The position numbers and the translations under genes were made by a program. From contig RPQH01000003.1 of NCBI GenBank assembly GCA_003820375.1, positions 27,088-91,087 of the forward strand: DNA of 64,000 nucleotides, read 5' to 3'. Source of the DNA: Ignavibacteriota bacterium. Its GTDB lineage: Bacteria; Bacteroidota; Ignavibacteria; Tepidaquicellales; OLB5. The notes beneath the pieces are model-generated. The model was given only the letters and a program-made list of their open reading frames with translations. It did no database searches and had not been told where the DNA came from. Below are positions 35,926 through 45,895 of this stretch, in pieces (positions within the stretch are counted from its first letter, which is position 1; the number at the start of each line of letters is the position of its first letter).

Positions 35926-36344
35926 AATTAATTTTTCGTTAAAACTTTTATATAATAAACTTAATTGGTTACTTTATTATAAGATATGAAAACCACAAAA
36001 ATACAAAATTATTTTGTTACATCATAGAATTTTTATAATTCTCCGTTTATAAAGTATGGAAAGTATTTAAAGGGGAAATAAGCCGCAAATGCTGCATGAC
36101 TACGGTTAGATAAAAACTTCATTAAACTTATAAACTTACCTGTATTGTTATAAACCATTTAAAAAAATCCAGTATGATATAAATGAATAACCCAAAACAA
36201 TTCAAAAAGGTTCTTAAATTCATAACAAATATGAATTTATAAAAAAGGATTTCCCGCCCGTTTTTTAGGATTTTAAAACATTTATTGTTATTTTAACAAA
36301 CTTTTACCTAAATTTTTTAAAAAAATTTAAAAGAAAGAAATAAT
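35926..36344. other. Divergent intergenic region, no distinct feature
   Basis: Very AT-rich spacer between the divergent esterase and lipoprotein genes; it must hold both promoters. I see no hairpin, repeat or ORF worth naming. Confidence 0.5.
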
Positions 36345-37661
36345 ATGAAACAAATACTATTACCATTGTTACCAGTCATAATTTTCATTTTATTTTTTAA
36401 TTCCTGCGGTGAAGATACTACTACACAACCTCCTGTTGACCCGGGAACAGGAAATGGTACAACCAAGAGTTTCACGACGACAGAAGAAGGTACTATTGAT
36501 TTCGATAATTTTGAAGTAACAGTGAAAAAAGGAACCGTACCCCGGCTTCAAAATAATAATGTGGGTACAGTTGTTTTTTCAGTTAACACATCGCAGTCTA
36601 TTCCTGCAGGATTACCGGCATTACCGTCAGGGTTCACGCAGGTAAGTAAGTTTATTACTGTGGGACCTGATGCGTTTACTTTTAATTCAACAGTAAGAAT
36701 ATCATTGCCCGCAGGTAATGAAGCATCTCCGGGTCCTTTACGTGTGCTGAGTTACTTCCCCGGGACAAACGACTGGCGTATTGTTTCTACTTCATGGGTT
36801 GATACAGCAAACAAACGTATTGCTGTTGATGTTTTAAAGCTTGGATATTTTGTTTTGACAAATTATTCCGGTGCTGATCACTCTTTGGTCCCCGATGGCG
36901 GCGTTCAATATTGCACTAATGATGGGTTGACTTTTATTATCCTTACAATAAAAAGTGCAAGTTTTGCTGATCCGGGAGTTTACAATCTATATCCGGACGG
37001 ACTGGTTGGAAGAACGTTTGTTTCACCAAATATTCCGGGAATGGTATTTCCAAGTGATTACTGCAGAGGAATTTTACCTTTAGGCACATATGAGTTTTGG
37101 GTTTCTTCAAGAAACTTTGACTCTGAACAAATTTATACCTGGAGCATCCCCGCAGTAGTCACAATTTCTAATTCTCTAAACTGGCCTTTGGGATGGATAT
37201 ATTCCATAGCAGACGGATGGACCTTATTCTGTGCACCTACCGGCGGACAATGGGTATTAGGAAGACCTTCTACATGGCCGCCTCCAACAATTCCGTTTGG
37301 TTCGGGTACTTTCCAGGGTACATTAACATGGCATAATGAAGTTGGAAGCGAAACCGACCTTGACCTGCATTTATATGGGCCAAACAATATACATGTTTAT
37401 TATGCAAGCAGGATAAGTGCGGACAGTTCTTTTTCACTTGATAGAGACTGGCAATCAACAGTAGGTGATGCAATTGAAAATATTTACAGCTTAAAATCTA
37501 CACTGCCTGCCGGAGACTATATATTAAAAGCTGTTTTTTATTCAGGTTCATCTCCTAAAAATTATAATGCAAGAGTTATTTTGAATGGCGTTTCAAGTAC
37601 TTATTCAGGTAGCTTATCGGCAGGAAATGAAGTTTCGATAAAGACGTTTAAGATACAGTGA
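36345..37661 (+). CDS. Lipoprotein with a DUF2135/YfaP-like C-terminal domain
   Basis: A 438-residue predicted lipoprotein: hydrophobic signal ending FFNSC with Cys21, then a Thr/Pro/Gly linker. The first half is all-beta with VGPDAFTFNSTVRISLPAGNE, resembling a ZU5-type or adhesin-like domain. Residues about 325-438 have LTWHNEVGSETDLDLHLYGP and GDAIENIYSLKSTLPAGDYI, matching the calcium-dependent-looking DLDLH pattern of DUF2135 proteins. Probably an outer-membrane-anchored surface protein of unknown ligand. A lone plus-strand gene. Confidence 0.7.
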   Translation: MKQILLPLLPVIIFILFFNSCGEDTTTQPPVDPGTGNGTTKSFTTTEEGTIDFDNFEVTVKKGTVPRLQNNNVGTVVFSVNTSQSIPAGLPALPSGFTQVSKFITVGPDAFTFNSTVRISLPAGNEASPGPLRVLSYFPGTNDWRIVSTSWVDTANKRIAVDVLKLGYFVLTNYSGADHSLVPDGGVQYCTNDGLTFIILTIKSASFADPGVYNLYPDGLVGRTFVSPNIPGMVFPSDYCRGILPLGTYEFWVSSRNFDSEQIYTWSIPAVVTISNSLNWPLGWIYSIADGWTLFCAPTGGQWVLGRPSTWPPPTIPFGSGTFQGTLTWHNEVGSETDLDLHLYGPNNIHVYYASRISADSSFSLDRDWQSTVGDAIENIYSLKSTLPAGDYILKAVFYSGSSPKNYNARVILNGVSSTYSGSLSAGNEVSIKTFKIQ

Positions 37662-37908
37662 TATGAATTAAGAATTAAGAATAAAAAGTATGGAGTGTCC
37701 AGCTTAAGCGGGATTGATATCTTTAATTACACATTAATTACAAAGAAATGTTGTACTGCCGGTGTCACTCAAAAAATAGTGAAATGGTGAAATAGCGAAA
37801 TAGTGAAATAGTGATTAACAAATGATTTCCGCACTGCCGGTACCTGCCCGTTGCAGTCGGGACTGTCTCCGGCAGCCGGATTAGCGGGACGTTACCGGCA
37901 AAAAATCA

Positions 37909-37985
37909 GAGTTGGGGTCAAAACAGTGCGGAGTTGGGGTCAAAACAGTGCGGAGTTGGGTTCAAGTTGGTATCAAGTTGGGTTA
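37909..37985. repeat. 22-base direct tandem repeat
   Basis: The unit gagttggggtcaaaacagtg plus cg repeats at 37909, 37931 and partly at 37953, then decays into ttcaagttggtatcaagttggg. There are no spacers, so it is not a CRISPR. Confidence 0.85.
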
Positions 37986-38225
37986 TCGTTTTTGAAAAAC
38001 AGGGGCTAACTCATTGCAGTATAAGCAGATAACGCCGTCAGAGATGTGAGATTTTCGATTTAAAATTTGCGATTTTGAGCCGGAATCACAACTTTTTCAT
38101 CAAAATAAAACTTCACTATATCATTAACCATAATCGCTATGGGAAAAATTTGGCAGCAAATTCTTGTCGCTGTTGTTGAGGAGTTAAAGTGATACTTGAA
38201 GGTGTTTCCATGTCAATTTAACAAT

Positions 38226-38333
38226 CATCCCCCTAGCCCCCTTCGAAAGGGGGAACTGCTCCCCTCTCCAAGCTGAGCTTGCGAAGTCCCGCTCTGCGTG
38301 GATGGAGAGGGGTTGGGGGTGAGGTTTTTTAGC
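38226..38333. repeat. GC-rich palindromic repeat element
   Basis: cccccttcgaaaggggg forms one hairpin (38237-38253), and cccctctcca (38261-38270) pairs exactly with tggagagggg (38303-38312). Its G+C content stands out sharply from the surroundings, suggesting a dispersed or acquired repeat. Confidence 0.7.
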
Positions 38334-38580
38334 AAAAAGCACTCTAAACACTCTATACACACTAAGTACTCTACACACTCTAATCTATTTTTAGATAAAA
38401 CTTGACAATCACAAATATCGTATATACATTTGTATAGTGATAAATATTATCACTCAATACCGTTCTTTGATAATATCGAAATGAAATAAAGCTTGTCGTA
38501 ATAATATCTGAAAGCACTGCTCACGAAATTAGTTAGATTTTGGAAGGATTAAAAAAATATGCATTGAAAAATGCACTAAA

Positions 38581-38640
38581 GAGTCGGGAGTTAAGGAGTC
38601 GGGTGTTAAAGAGCCGGAGGTGAAGAGCCGGAGTGAAGAA
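38581..38640. repeat. Degenerate tandem array near a T9SS gene end
   Basis: Words gagtcgggagttaag, gagtcgggtgttaaa, gagccggaggtgaa and gagccggagtgaa, with a step of about 15 bases. Confidence 0.75.
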
Positions 38641-38654
38641 TCGAAATATTTTTA

Positions 38655-38689
38655 ATAATAAAAAAGGCATCCTTTTTCAAGAACGCCTT
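38655..38689 (-). terminator. Terminator after the second T9SS gene
   Basis: On the minus strand AAGGCGTTC pairs with GGATGCCTT (nine pairs including two G-U), loop of eight, followed by TTTTTTATTATT. It lies 53 bases past the T9SS stop. Confidence 0.8.
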
Positions 38690-38741
38690 ATTTAATTTAG
38701 CAGTAATCCGGCAATTGCCGGACACTCCATAAACTATTTCA

Positions 38742-41372
38742 CTATTTGATAAGTATCATTTTCTTCACATCAACAAATCCATCTGCATTTATTCTGTAGA
38801 AGTATGTTCCGCTTGATAAATTGGAGCCGTCAAATCTTACTTCATAGCTTCCCGCATTCTGTTTTTCATTTACAAGCGTTTTAACTAATTTGCCTGAAAT
38901 ATCAAATACGGACATCACAACATAACTGTTCTTAGGTATCTCATACTTTATCTTTGATGTTGGATTGAATGGATTCGGGTAATTCTGATGTATCTTATAA
39001 TCCTTCGGTAATTCAGTATTATGAACTACTCCGACTAAAGGATTTGGTACTAACGACCTTTCATATACTCCGTTACCGTGTGTCACTGCTCTTATATGCC
39101 TGTTCGGATAAACAATAACAAGGTCAAGCACTAAAGCATAAGGCATTCCGGTCATATAAGCATTCCAGCTTGTCCCATTATTTGTAGTAACATAAACACC
39201 CAGGTCGTTTCCGACATAAACATTCTGCGGGTACTGCGGATCAATCACGACGCTTTGATGCGGTACATCAGGCAGGCTGCCTGAAATATTTACCCATGTA
39301 GTACCGCCGTCTGATGTTCTGTAAACATGTCCTGTTCCGAATCCACCGAACACTACGTAAAGCTCTTTAGAATTGTTCGGATTTACATGCATATCAATCG
39401 GGTACCTGTTGGGAATCGGTCCGCTTATATTGGTAAATGTTGTACCTCCGTTAACAGTCTTATAAACTGCAGCATTTACAGAACTTGTCGGAACAGTTCC
39501 GCAGTAAAGCGTGTCAGTGCTTGTTGCAGAACAATCCATTGAAAGAACTTTAGTTCCGCCAAATGAACCGAATGGTCCCTGCCATGAGCCGCCGCCAACG
39601 GTTGATTTATAAATTGATGTTCCTCCGACATACATAATGCTCGGATTAGAACGGCACACAATATATGGTGCAGCAAAGCAATAATTATTTTCATTTCCTG
39701 AACCCGGAGGGGGAATTGAACTCCAGCTCAAGCCGCCATTGTAGGACCTGTAAATTGAGCCATAAGTATATTCAGTGTAGCAAATCTGTGAGTTTTGTGA
39801 ATTCACGCCGCACCACATTCCATCACCCTGGAATGTTTTATACCATGCAACTGAGCCCTGGTAAAAAGTTGACCTGTTATCCTGCAAGCCGCCAATACAG
39901 TATATTGAATCCTGGAATGAGTTTGCAAATCCGCCGTAAAATTGTGTTGTAACATATCCGCCATTGCATGAATAATACACCGTACCGAAATCATTTGAGC
40001 GGTATAGTCCTCCGTCTGTAATGGAATAAAACTTATTCGGGTCTTTTGGATTGGATGCAAAATAATGCTGGTCAGCGTGTGAATAATTTGTTGCACCGCT
40101 TTCCGGCTGTCCCGGGGGTGTTGCTCCGGTATTCCATGCAGACCAGTTTGACATTAATGAAAATGATGAACCTCCGTTGGTTGTCCTGTAAACATCCAGG
40201 TTGCCCACCAAAACTGTATTTACATCATTACTCTTTATTAATATTGCATTGTTATACCATCCCTGGTTGGTCATAAAACTTGGATTATTATATCTCTGCA
40301 CCCATGTATTTCCTGCATCTGATGTATAAAATAAACCGACATATGAGTTAGATGAATTGCTCGGGTCATTAGCTACACTGGCATAAATATAATTTGGATT
40401 TCCCTGGTACATGGCAAGAGTTGTTTTACCCGACCAGAATGTCGGCAAGCCGTGTGTTCCGTCAGATAGTTTTACCCATGCACCACCAGCATTGGTTGAT
40501 TTATATATTCCCACATTTGCATTAGGAATATTATTACTAAGATTACCGACTGAAATAAACAGCATTGATGTATCTACCGGGTTAAGCTTCAGATCCATTA
40601 CCATCTGGAAATTGTTTACCTGGGTCCATGAACCGCCCGCATTAATTGTTTTCCAAACACCTTCCGTAGTTGCGGCATACAGAGTGTTATGGTTCTTCGG
40701 GTTCATAACAACTGCCCATACGCCTCTCTGGTTCTGGTAAGACCAGTCAAGTGATTTAGTCCATGATGAACCTCCATTGGTAGTTTTTAAAATACCTATA
40801 CCGTACATGCCCCTTGTTATACGGATATTCAAACCATTTGAAGAATACTGATAGCCGTAATTTTCACCTGTTCCGATGTACATTATATTAGTATTGGCTG
40901 AATCAATTACAATTGAGCTGACAGCATTGCTCGGGAAGCCGGTGTTTATTAATGTCCATGCATTAGCACCAAGCCCGCCTGTCGTAGATTTCCATAATCC
41001 CCCTGAAGCAGAACCCATAAATAATATTGATGTATCGATAGGATGAATTGCAAAGCTGATGCTTCTGCCTCCGATATTATTAGGACCAATTGAGCTCCAT
41101 TGAGTCGGTGAATCACCAAGATCTATTTCATGAATATTTTTAGACTGTTCAAACCCTTTAAAAAATTTATCAGCGGGGATATCAATATCCGGGAAAGCAC
41201 GAATCTGGCTAAAGAACTGCATAGATTCCATTGCTCCGGATGCTTTTTTAATTTTTTTGCCTTTATTTCCTCCGACAGTTGTATAGCTCGATTGGGTTAA
41301 TAAATCTAACATGGCTACTACAACAAGAAAAACAGTAATAAATATAAATAAGAGGTTTATAGTTTTTTTCAT
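38742..41372 (-). CDS. Large T9SS-exported BNR/sortilin-like propeller protein
   Basis: An 876-residue secreted protein. An N-terminal hydrophobic signal (about 5-25) is followed by multiple BNR-type repeats with variants of TTNGGSSW and TSDAGNTW and surrounding IDPIDTSIL / NPKDPNK phrases, as in sortilin-like or glycoside-hydrolase-like propellers. The last 85 residues form a type A sorting domain with NYPNPFNPTSKIKY and SSGTYFYRI ending MILIK. It would pass the outer membrane by the type IX system and be attached or released at the surface. No catalytic residues could be assigned. A lone gene with its own terminator. Confidence 0.88.
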   Translation of the reverse strand: MKKTINLLFIFITVFLVVVAMLDLLTQSSYTTVGGNKGKKIKKASGAMESMQFFSQIRAFPDIDIPADKFFKGFEQSKNIHEIDLGDSPTQWSSIGPNNIGGRSISFAIHPIDTSILFMGSASGGLWKSTTGGLGANAWTLINTGFPSNAVSSIVIDSANTNIMYIGTGENYGYQYSSNGLNIRITRGMYGIGILKTTNGGSSWTKSLDWSYQNQRGVWAVVMNPKNHNTLYAATTEGVWKTINAGGSWTQVNNFQMVMDLKLNPVDTSMLFISVGNLSNNIPNANVGIYKSTNAGGAWVKLSDGTHGLPTFWSGKTTLAMYQGNPNYIYASVANDPSNSSNSYVGLFYTSDAGNTWVQRYNNPSFMTNQGWYNNAILIKSNDVNTVLVGNLDVYRTTNGGSSFSLMSNWSAWNTGATPPGQPESGATNYSHADQHYFASNPKDPNKFYSITDGGLYRSNDFGTVYYSCNGGYVTTQFYGGFANSFQDSIYCIGGLQDNRSTFYQGSVAWYKTFQGDGMWCGVNSQNSQICYTEYTYGSIYRSYNGGLSWSSIPPPGSGNENNYCFAAPYIVCRSNPSIMYVGGTSIYKSTVGGGSWQGPFGSFGGTKVLSMDCSATSTDTLYCGTVPTSSVNAAVYKTVNGGTTFTNISGPIPNRYPIDMHVNPNNSKELYVVFGGFGTGHVYRTSDGGTTWVNISGSLPDVPHQSVVIDPQYPQNVYVGNDLGVYVTTNNGTSWNAYMTGMPYALVLDLVIVYPNRHIRAVTHGNGVYERSLVPNPLVGVVHNTELPKDYKIHQNYPNPFNPTSKIKYEIPKNSYVVMSVFDISGKLVKTLVNEKQNAGSYEVRFDGSNLSSGTYFYRINADGFVDVKKMILIK

Positions 41373-41517
41373 GATAGAATAAGTATTTGGTGAGAATATA
41401 ACCTATAATCTCAGAGAATAAAATGCAGAAATGTTATAAAATGTTTAAAAAGTTCAAGGAAATGTAATATATGCTGTTAATTTTGAGTTGTTTAAAAGAA
41501 TTGTTATAAATAATCAA

Positions 41518-41554
41518 CCCCGCATATTTAAAGCTCAATTTTAAATATGCGGGG
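41518..41554 (-). terminator. Strong hairpin after the oxidoreductase gene
   Basis: A perfect 15-bp stem (41518-41532 with 41540-41554) and seven-base loop gctcaat. It lies 60 bases past the stop of the 1249-residue oxidoreductase. The U-tract after it is weak, but no other structure is present in the gap. Confidence 0.75.
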
Positions 41555-41614
41555 ATAACTTATAAATTTAATTTTAATATTTATATATTCACAATTACTT
41601 ATTCTTCATTGCTT

Positions 41615-44600
41615 TTACTCCATCTCTTTTAGCACCAAATCCAGCCAGAATTTGGATAATTTTTCCGTTACGCTGTTATTCTTCAATCTTGAATTAAGGT
41701 TGTTGAAATCCACTGCATCCAGCATCTGGTCCTGGTTAAAGCATGAGAATACAAAATATTCTTCACCCGTCTGCGGATCAACATGCCTTTGCAAACACTG
41801 TGCACAGACTTCTTTCATCATGCATTGCATTGTTGAGTTAATGCTCCCTATTGCAGTATGCTTTGATTGAAGGAACGGGCTTAAAACCCCAAACCTTGCT
41901 TCTTTCACAGCATTCATCATCCTGTCGCTTCCAATTGCAATAATTCTATCAACCGATGTAAGGTCAAAAGCAGGTTTATCTCCGTTATGCTCAAGCTCAC
42001 CTTTTGCATAAGCTGCAATAGCCTGTACTATATTTGCATTAACACTTCTATCCTGTTTTCTCCTAGGCTTTATCGGGTCACCGGAATCGTTCGACCAGAC
42101 TACAATATCGGTAGCTTCTTCCACTTCGTCCTGTTTGAACAGGTCCCTGCTGTGGCGGTAACCTGCAAAGTATATTACTTTATTGCCGCTGTCTTTCATA
42201 GCTTTAGCAATAGAAAACAGAACGGCATTTCCGAGCCCGCCGCCTGCAAGCAGTACATTTTCTCCTTTAGGTATGTGTGTCGGTGTTCCAGTGGGTCCCA
42301 TTAAAATAACACGTTGTCCTATTTTCAGATACCTGCATAATCTTGAACTTCCCCACATCTCAAGAATTATAAGACTAAGCAAACCTTTTTCCTTATCAAC
42401 CCAAGCACCTGTTAATGCAAGCCCTTCCATCATTAAAACCGTATTTTCAATTCTCGTGCTGTCAACTTCATAATTTTGCAAACGGTAAAACTGCCCGGGC
42501 TGGAATTTCCTTGCTGCCAGCGGTGCTTTAACTACAACCTCTATTATAGTTGGTGTTAAAATATTTATTTCATGTACAACTGCGGTAAGCTCTTCATCAA
42601 GATATGATGCAAGTTTATTAAATTTGGAGTTAAGCTCCGGCTGCTCTTCTTTTACATCATCCTTAAACAACTTTACAATTTCTTTATAACCGTCACGCGC
42701 AGAAGCCATTGCCTTAACTACATTACCCGCATAGATTGGATGGTTATCACCATACACTGTAATAAATTTTCCGTCTTTATTGTATGATGTAAAGAATCCT
42801 GTCTCTCCTTTATTTGCTTCTATAAGGTTTGAGTTCTCATCAAGATTATATGTCCGGAAAAACTGGTTCCATTCATCGAGATTAAATGTACCAGGATGTT
42901 CGCGTTCATATATCACATTAGGTGAAGTACCTGCCGCTACAAGTACTGACCTTGCCGGAAGTGTTACTTGCTCATCAAGGTCTTTCCATTTACCTGATTC
43001 ATTTTTTCCCTGCTTAACAAACACTACTTCTTTAATTGAACCGTATTGGTTTATCTTTGCTTCAATGGGATTTAATTTTTCCCAGTAAAATATTCCTTCT
43101 TCGAGTGATTTAATAACTTCCTCATGATTTAACCTGTAAGCAGGTGAGTCCTGCATAGCTTTTCTGTAAGCAATTGTAACACCGCCCCATTTTCTTACAA
43201 GCGGTACAAAGTTTGGTTCTTCTTTATTTTCTGCAGCACGCTTTCTCTCAGCTCTAATTTCTTTACCATGCTCAATAAATGTTTTGGCAATTTCAGTTTC
43301 TTCGGCATCAAGCATTTTCCAGAATTCCTCATCACCAAGCTCATTTTTAATGCTTTCATAGCGTTCAAGATATTTTTCAACCTGCACGGGATAATATGCA
43401 GCAGCTTCTGTAGCAGTATCAATTGCTGTTAATCCCCCGCCGATAACAACAGCAGGCAATAAAAGCTGAAGATTTGCTATCGATTCTTTTTTAGCCGCAC
43501 CGGTAAGCTGTAATGCCATCAGGAAATCAGATGCCATTCTCATACCGCGGGAAAGGTTATTTGTCATTTTCACAATTGTAGGTTTTCCTGCTCCAGTGGC
43601 AATTGCTATGTGGTCAAAGCCCATATCCCATGCTTCATCTATTTCTATTGTGCCGCCAAACCTTATCCCGTCATAAGCCCTGAAGTGATTCCGTCTTGCT
43701 AAAGTAAGATATATTATCTTGAGAAAATTTTTATCCCATCTTACTGTAATTCCGTATTCCGATACACCGCCAAAACCAAGAAATATTCTTTCATCAAGCT
43801 CATCTCTTATATCACTCACATCTTTTACAGGTACGGGATGAAAATAATTCCCCTTTTCATCAATGTAGCCTGTAATATCCCTGTGAACTTTTTCTATCTT
43901 TAAGGCATCAACGCCAACAACACCAAAACCCTCATTCAATAAATGCTGTGCTAATGTATAACCCGCAGGTCCAAGCCCGACAACAAGTATGTTCTTCCCG
44001 TTATACGGCAGTTCATAAGGACGCTCAACTTTAACAGGATTCCATCTTGTGAGTAATGAAAAAATTTCAAAACCATACGGCAAGCTGAGAACATCCGTTA
44101 ATACTTTAGTTTCTATTTGCGGAATATTCACCGGCTCCTGCTTTTGATATATACATCCTTTCATGCAATCATTGCAAATTCTATGACCTGTTCCCGGGCA
44201 CATTGGGTTATCGATCATTACAACAGAAAGAGCAGCAAGCGACCTGCCCTCGTTTTTCAGGTAATGCATTTCTGATATCTTCTCATCCAGCGGACATCCA
44301 TGAAGCTTTATACCAAGCGGGTTCTTTTTTATCGTACCGCCTTTTTCATGCAATCCTTTACTGCATGAATCCTTATCTCTTTCATGGCAGAATATACAAT
44401 ATTCAACTTCCCACATTACCTGCCGGTTATTATATCTTCTGTCGGTCTGCTCAAAGCCGTCTCTTTTTCTGAGTGAATCCTCTTTGCCATATATCCTTTC
44501 CGGAATATTGCTGTCCCGCTCTTTGTTATGAACAAGGTCGAAATATTCCATATCAACCGGCATCTTGTATAAAACCCATTCATGTATCCTCTTTCTTTCT

Positions 44601-45364
44601 TCCGTATCGTAATATCTTTTATATGACCATGATTCAAGCAATTCAATAATTCTTTTCAGCAATTCATAATTAATATGGTCTTCATTAAAGGAAGATTGAT
44701 AATCATAACCAAGCTTTTTAAAAAATGCCTTACTGTCATGATAACTTGAAAGAACGTTTTTGTAATGATGAACAATAGTTTTAGATTTTTCCGGTATTTG
44801 ATAATCGGTTTTAACTGCTTCCAGAGCTGTCTTATATTCCTTCTCTAATTCCAGGATTGTATTTAACATACTTGCTGTAGCCCGCTCTTCATCTGTTTGC
44901 CACTCTAGCTCAGGAAACAGCTTTATTTTAATTATCTTAACCGTTTCATCCAACTCTTTAAAGCTCACATCAAGCATATCAAGCTTTTTTGCATTCTTAA
45001 ATACCCTGCGTTGGATAAAATCTTTTCTTGCGGCAGTAATAATCCTGCCCGGCTCAACACTTGCTCTCAGATTTTCGATCTCGCTTTGTATGCCGAATAA
45101 TTCACCGAGGAAGTTTTCCAAATGCCTTGCTGAATCAATTATAATTTTAGAGGTCTCCACCGGTGTGAAACCCGTTCCTTTAGCATTCCTGTATATAGAA
45201 AATTTTTCATATAAAGAAGGATTCTCATTTTGAAAATATTTATTAAATAATTCTGCAAGCTCCTTAAGCTTTGGCTGGGAGAATAGGTCATGAAAGTTAA
45301 ACCCAAAACCAAGCTTCGGATTGCTGCCTGCTTCTATAATACTGTTTCCCTCTTTTTTCATCAT
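41615..45364 (-). CDS. Fused flavin oxidoreductase: GltD-like module plus PyrK/FNR-like module
   Basis: A 1249-residue cytoplasmic protein. Residues 1-310 are helical and unrecognised. A cysteine-rich segment follows (Cys323, 326, 334, 357, 389, 397, 400, 404), suited to Fe-S clusters. A GltD-type FAD/NADPH domain starts with VVGLGPAGYTLAQHL at about 461. From about 950 there is a ferredoxin-reductase-like domain (FQPGQFYRL, LLAGGGLGNAVLFSIAKAM), and near the end C-x4-C-x2-C with a later Cys, the PyrK [2Fe-2S] pattern. The module order resembles NfnB joined to NfnA, the electron-bifurcating transhydrogenase. It probably moves electrons between NAD(P)H and a low-potential carrier. The gene lies 4 bases after the DUF971 gene. 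Confidence 0.78.
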   Translation of the reverse strand: MMKKEGNSIIEAGSNPKLGFGFNFHDLFSQPKLKELAELFNKYFQNENPSLYEKFSIYRNAKGTGFTPVETSKIIIDSARHLENFLGELFGIQSEIENLRASVEPGRIITAARKDFIQRRVFKNAKKLDMLDVSFKELDETVKIIKIKLFPELEWQTDEERATASMLNTILELEKEYKTALEAVKTDYQIPEKSKTIVHHYKNVLSSYHDSKAFFKKLGYDYQSSFNEDHINYELLKRIIELLESWSYKRYYDTEERKRIHEWVLYKMPVDMEYFDLVHNKERDSNIPERIYGKEDSLRKRDGFEQTDRRYNNRQVMWEVEYCIFCHERDKDSCSKGLHEKGGTIKKNPLGIKLHGCPLDEKISEMHYLKNEGRSLAALSVVMIDNPMCPGTGHRICNDCMKGCIYQKQEPVNIPQIETKVLTDVLSLPYGFEIFSLLTRWNPVKVERPYELPYNGKNILVVGLGPAGYTLAQHLLNEGFGVVGVDALKIEKVHRDITGYIDEKGNYFHPVPVKDVSDIRDELDERIFLGFGGVSEYGITVRWDKNFLKIIYLTLARRNHFRAYDGIRFGGTIEIDEAWDMGFDHIAIATGAGKPTIVKMTNNLSRGMRMASDFLMALQLTGAAKKESIANLQLLLPAVVIGGGLTAIDTATEAAAYYPVQVEKYLERYESIKNELGDEEFWKMLDAEETEIAKTFIEHGKEIRAERKRAAENKEEPNFVPLVRKWGGVTIAYRKAMQDSPAYRLNHEEVIKSLEEGIFYWEKLNPIEAKINQYGSIKEVVFVKQGKNESGKWKDLDEQVTLPARSVLVAAGTSPNVIYEREHPGTFNLDEWNQFFRTYNLDENSNLIEANKGETGFFTSYNKDGKFITVYGDNHPIYAGNVVKAMASARDGYKEIVKLFKDDVKEEQPELNSKFNKLASYLDEELTAVVHEINILTPTIIEVVVKAPLAARKFQPGQFYRLQNYEVDSTRIENTVLMMEGLALTGAWVDKEKGLLSLIILEMWGSSRLCRYLKIGQRVILMGPTGTPTHIPKGENVLLAGGGLGNAVLFSIAKAMKDSGNKVIYFAGYRHSRDLFKQDEVEEATDIVVWSNDSGDPIKPRRKQDRSVNANIVQAIAAYAKGELEHNGDKPAFDLTSVDRIIAIGSDRMMNAVKEARFGVLSPFLQSKHTAIGSINSTMQCMMKEVCAQCLQRHVDPQTGEEYFVFSCFNQDQMLDAVDFNNLNSRLKNNSVTEKLSKFWLDLVLKEME

Positions 45365-45368
45365 TATA

Positions 45369-45677
45369 TTATGCTTTCTTTTCTGCTAATTTTCTGAGGT
45401 ATTCCCATGAATAGATTCCTGTATCGTGCCTGTCACGCCAGAAGAGTTTAATTGCATAGGTACCAACGGGTTCTGCCCTGTCTAACATATAACCTAAATT
45501 ACTGATTTTCTGTTTCTGAGGCACATATTTATGCAGTAATACTTCCTCACCTTTACATGAAGCACACGGGCAATTATCCCTTAATTCCTGTAATGTTATA
45601 TCTTTTTCAAATCCATCATCAAATTTCAGATGGATGGATTGTTCATCTTCATTTCGTTTAAATTGAATTAACTGCAT
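45369..45677 (-). CDS. DUF971 domain protein
   Basis: A 102-residue protein consisting of one DUF971 (GBBH-like N-terminal) domain: HLKFDDGFEKDITLQELRDN, then CPCASC, a possible metal site, and VGTYAIKLFWRDRHDTGIYSW. The same domain is found fused to Mrp/ApbC Fe-S carriers and to butyrobetaine hydroxylases. Given the Fe-S-rich oxidoreductase four bases downstream, an Fe-S-related accessory role is a plausible inference. Confidence 0.85.
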   Translation of the reverse strand: MQLIQFKRNEDEQSIHLKFDDGFEKDITLQELRDNCPCASCKGEEVLLHKYVPQKQKISNLGYMLDRAEPVGTYAIKLFWRDRHDTGIYSWEYLRKLAEKKA

Positions 45678-45678
45678 G

Positions 45679-45720
45679 TAAAGTTTATAAGGTTTATAAA
45701 GTTTTTAAGGTTTATAAAGT
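45679..45720. repeat. Degenerate tandem array just upstream of the DUF971 gene
   Basis: Copies of aaggtttat and aagtttata directly before the ATG at 45675-45677. It is the only array in the window placed at a gene's 5' side; any leader of this gene would include it. Confidence 0.75.
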
Positions 45721-45895
45721 ACGAATAAGAATATTATATAATAAAAGTAAATAAAAAAGAGTAAAAAATTGTAATTATTGGTTAAAGTTTGTGTTAGATA
45801 AACCGTGCCCAAAAACGCTGACGGTGTAAAATGAGGTAGTATTGAAAACAGATTAGACGAGACGATAATCTAAATTTGAAAATATAATTCTAAAT

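Larger units (their letters stand above)
37662..38741. other. 1-kb non-coding island bounded by an inverted repeat
   Basis: No credible ORF. Ends: tatggagtgtcc at 37689-37700 and its exact complement at 38720-38731, with weaker complementarity continuing inwards for about 30 bases. Contents: aaatagtgaaatagtg array (37774-37814), GC-rich patch (37830-37905), 22-base tandem repeat (37909-37985), palindromic repeat (38226-38333), cactctaaacactcta array (38340-38384), gagtcggg/gagccgg array (38581-38640) and a terminator (38655-38689). Confidence 0.65.

Noticed and set aside
37909..37985. Possible CRISPR array
   Set aside because: The 22-base units are directly adjacent with no spacers, and there are no cas genes in the window.
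38184..38378. Minus-strand ORF of 64 codons in the non-coding island
   Set aside because: It consists of the translated GC-rich palindrome and a word array, with no protein-like character.
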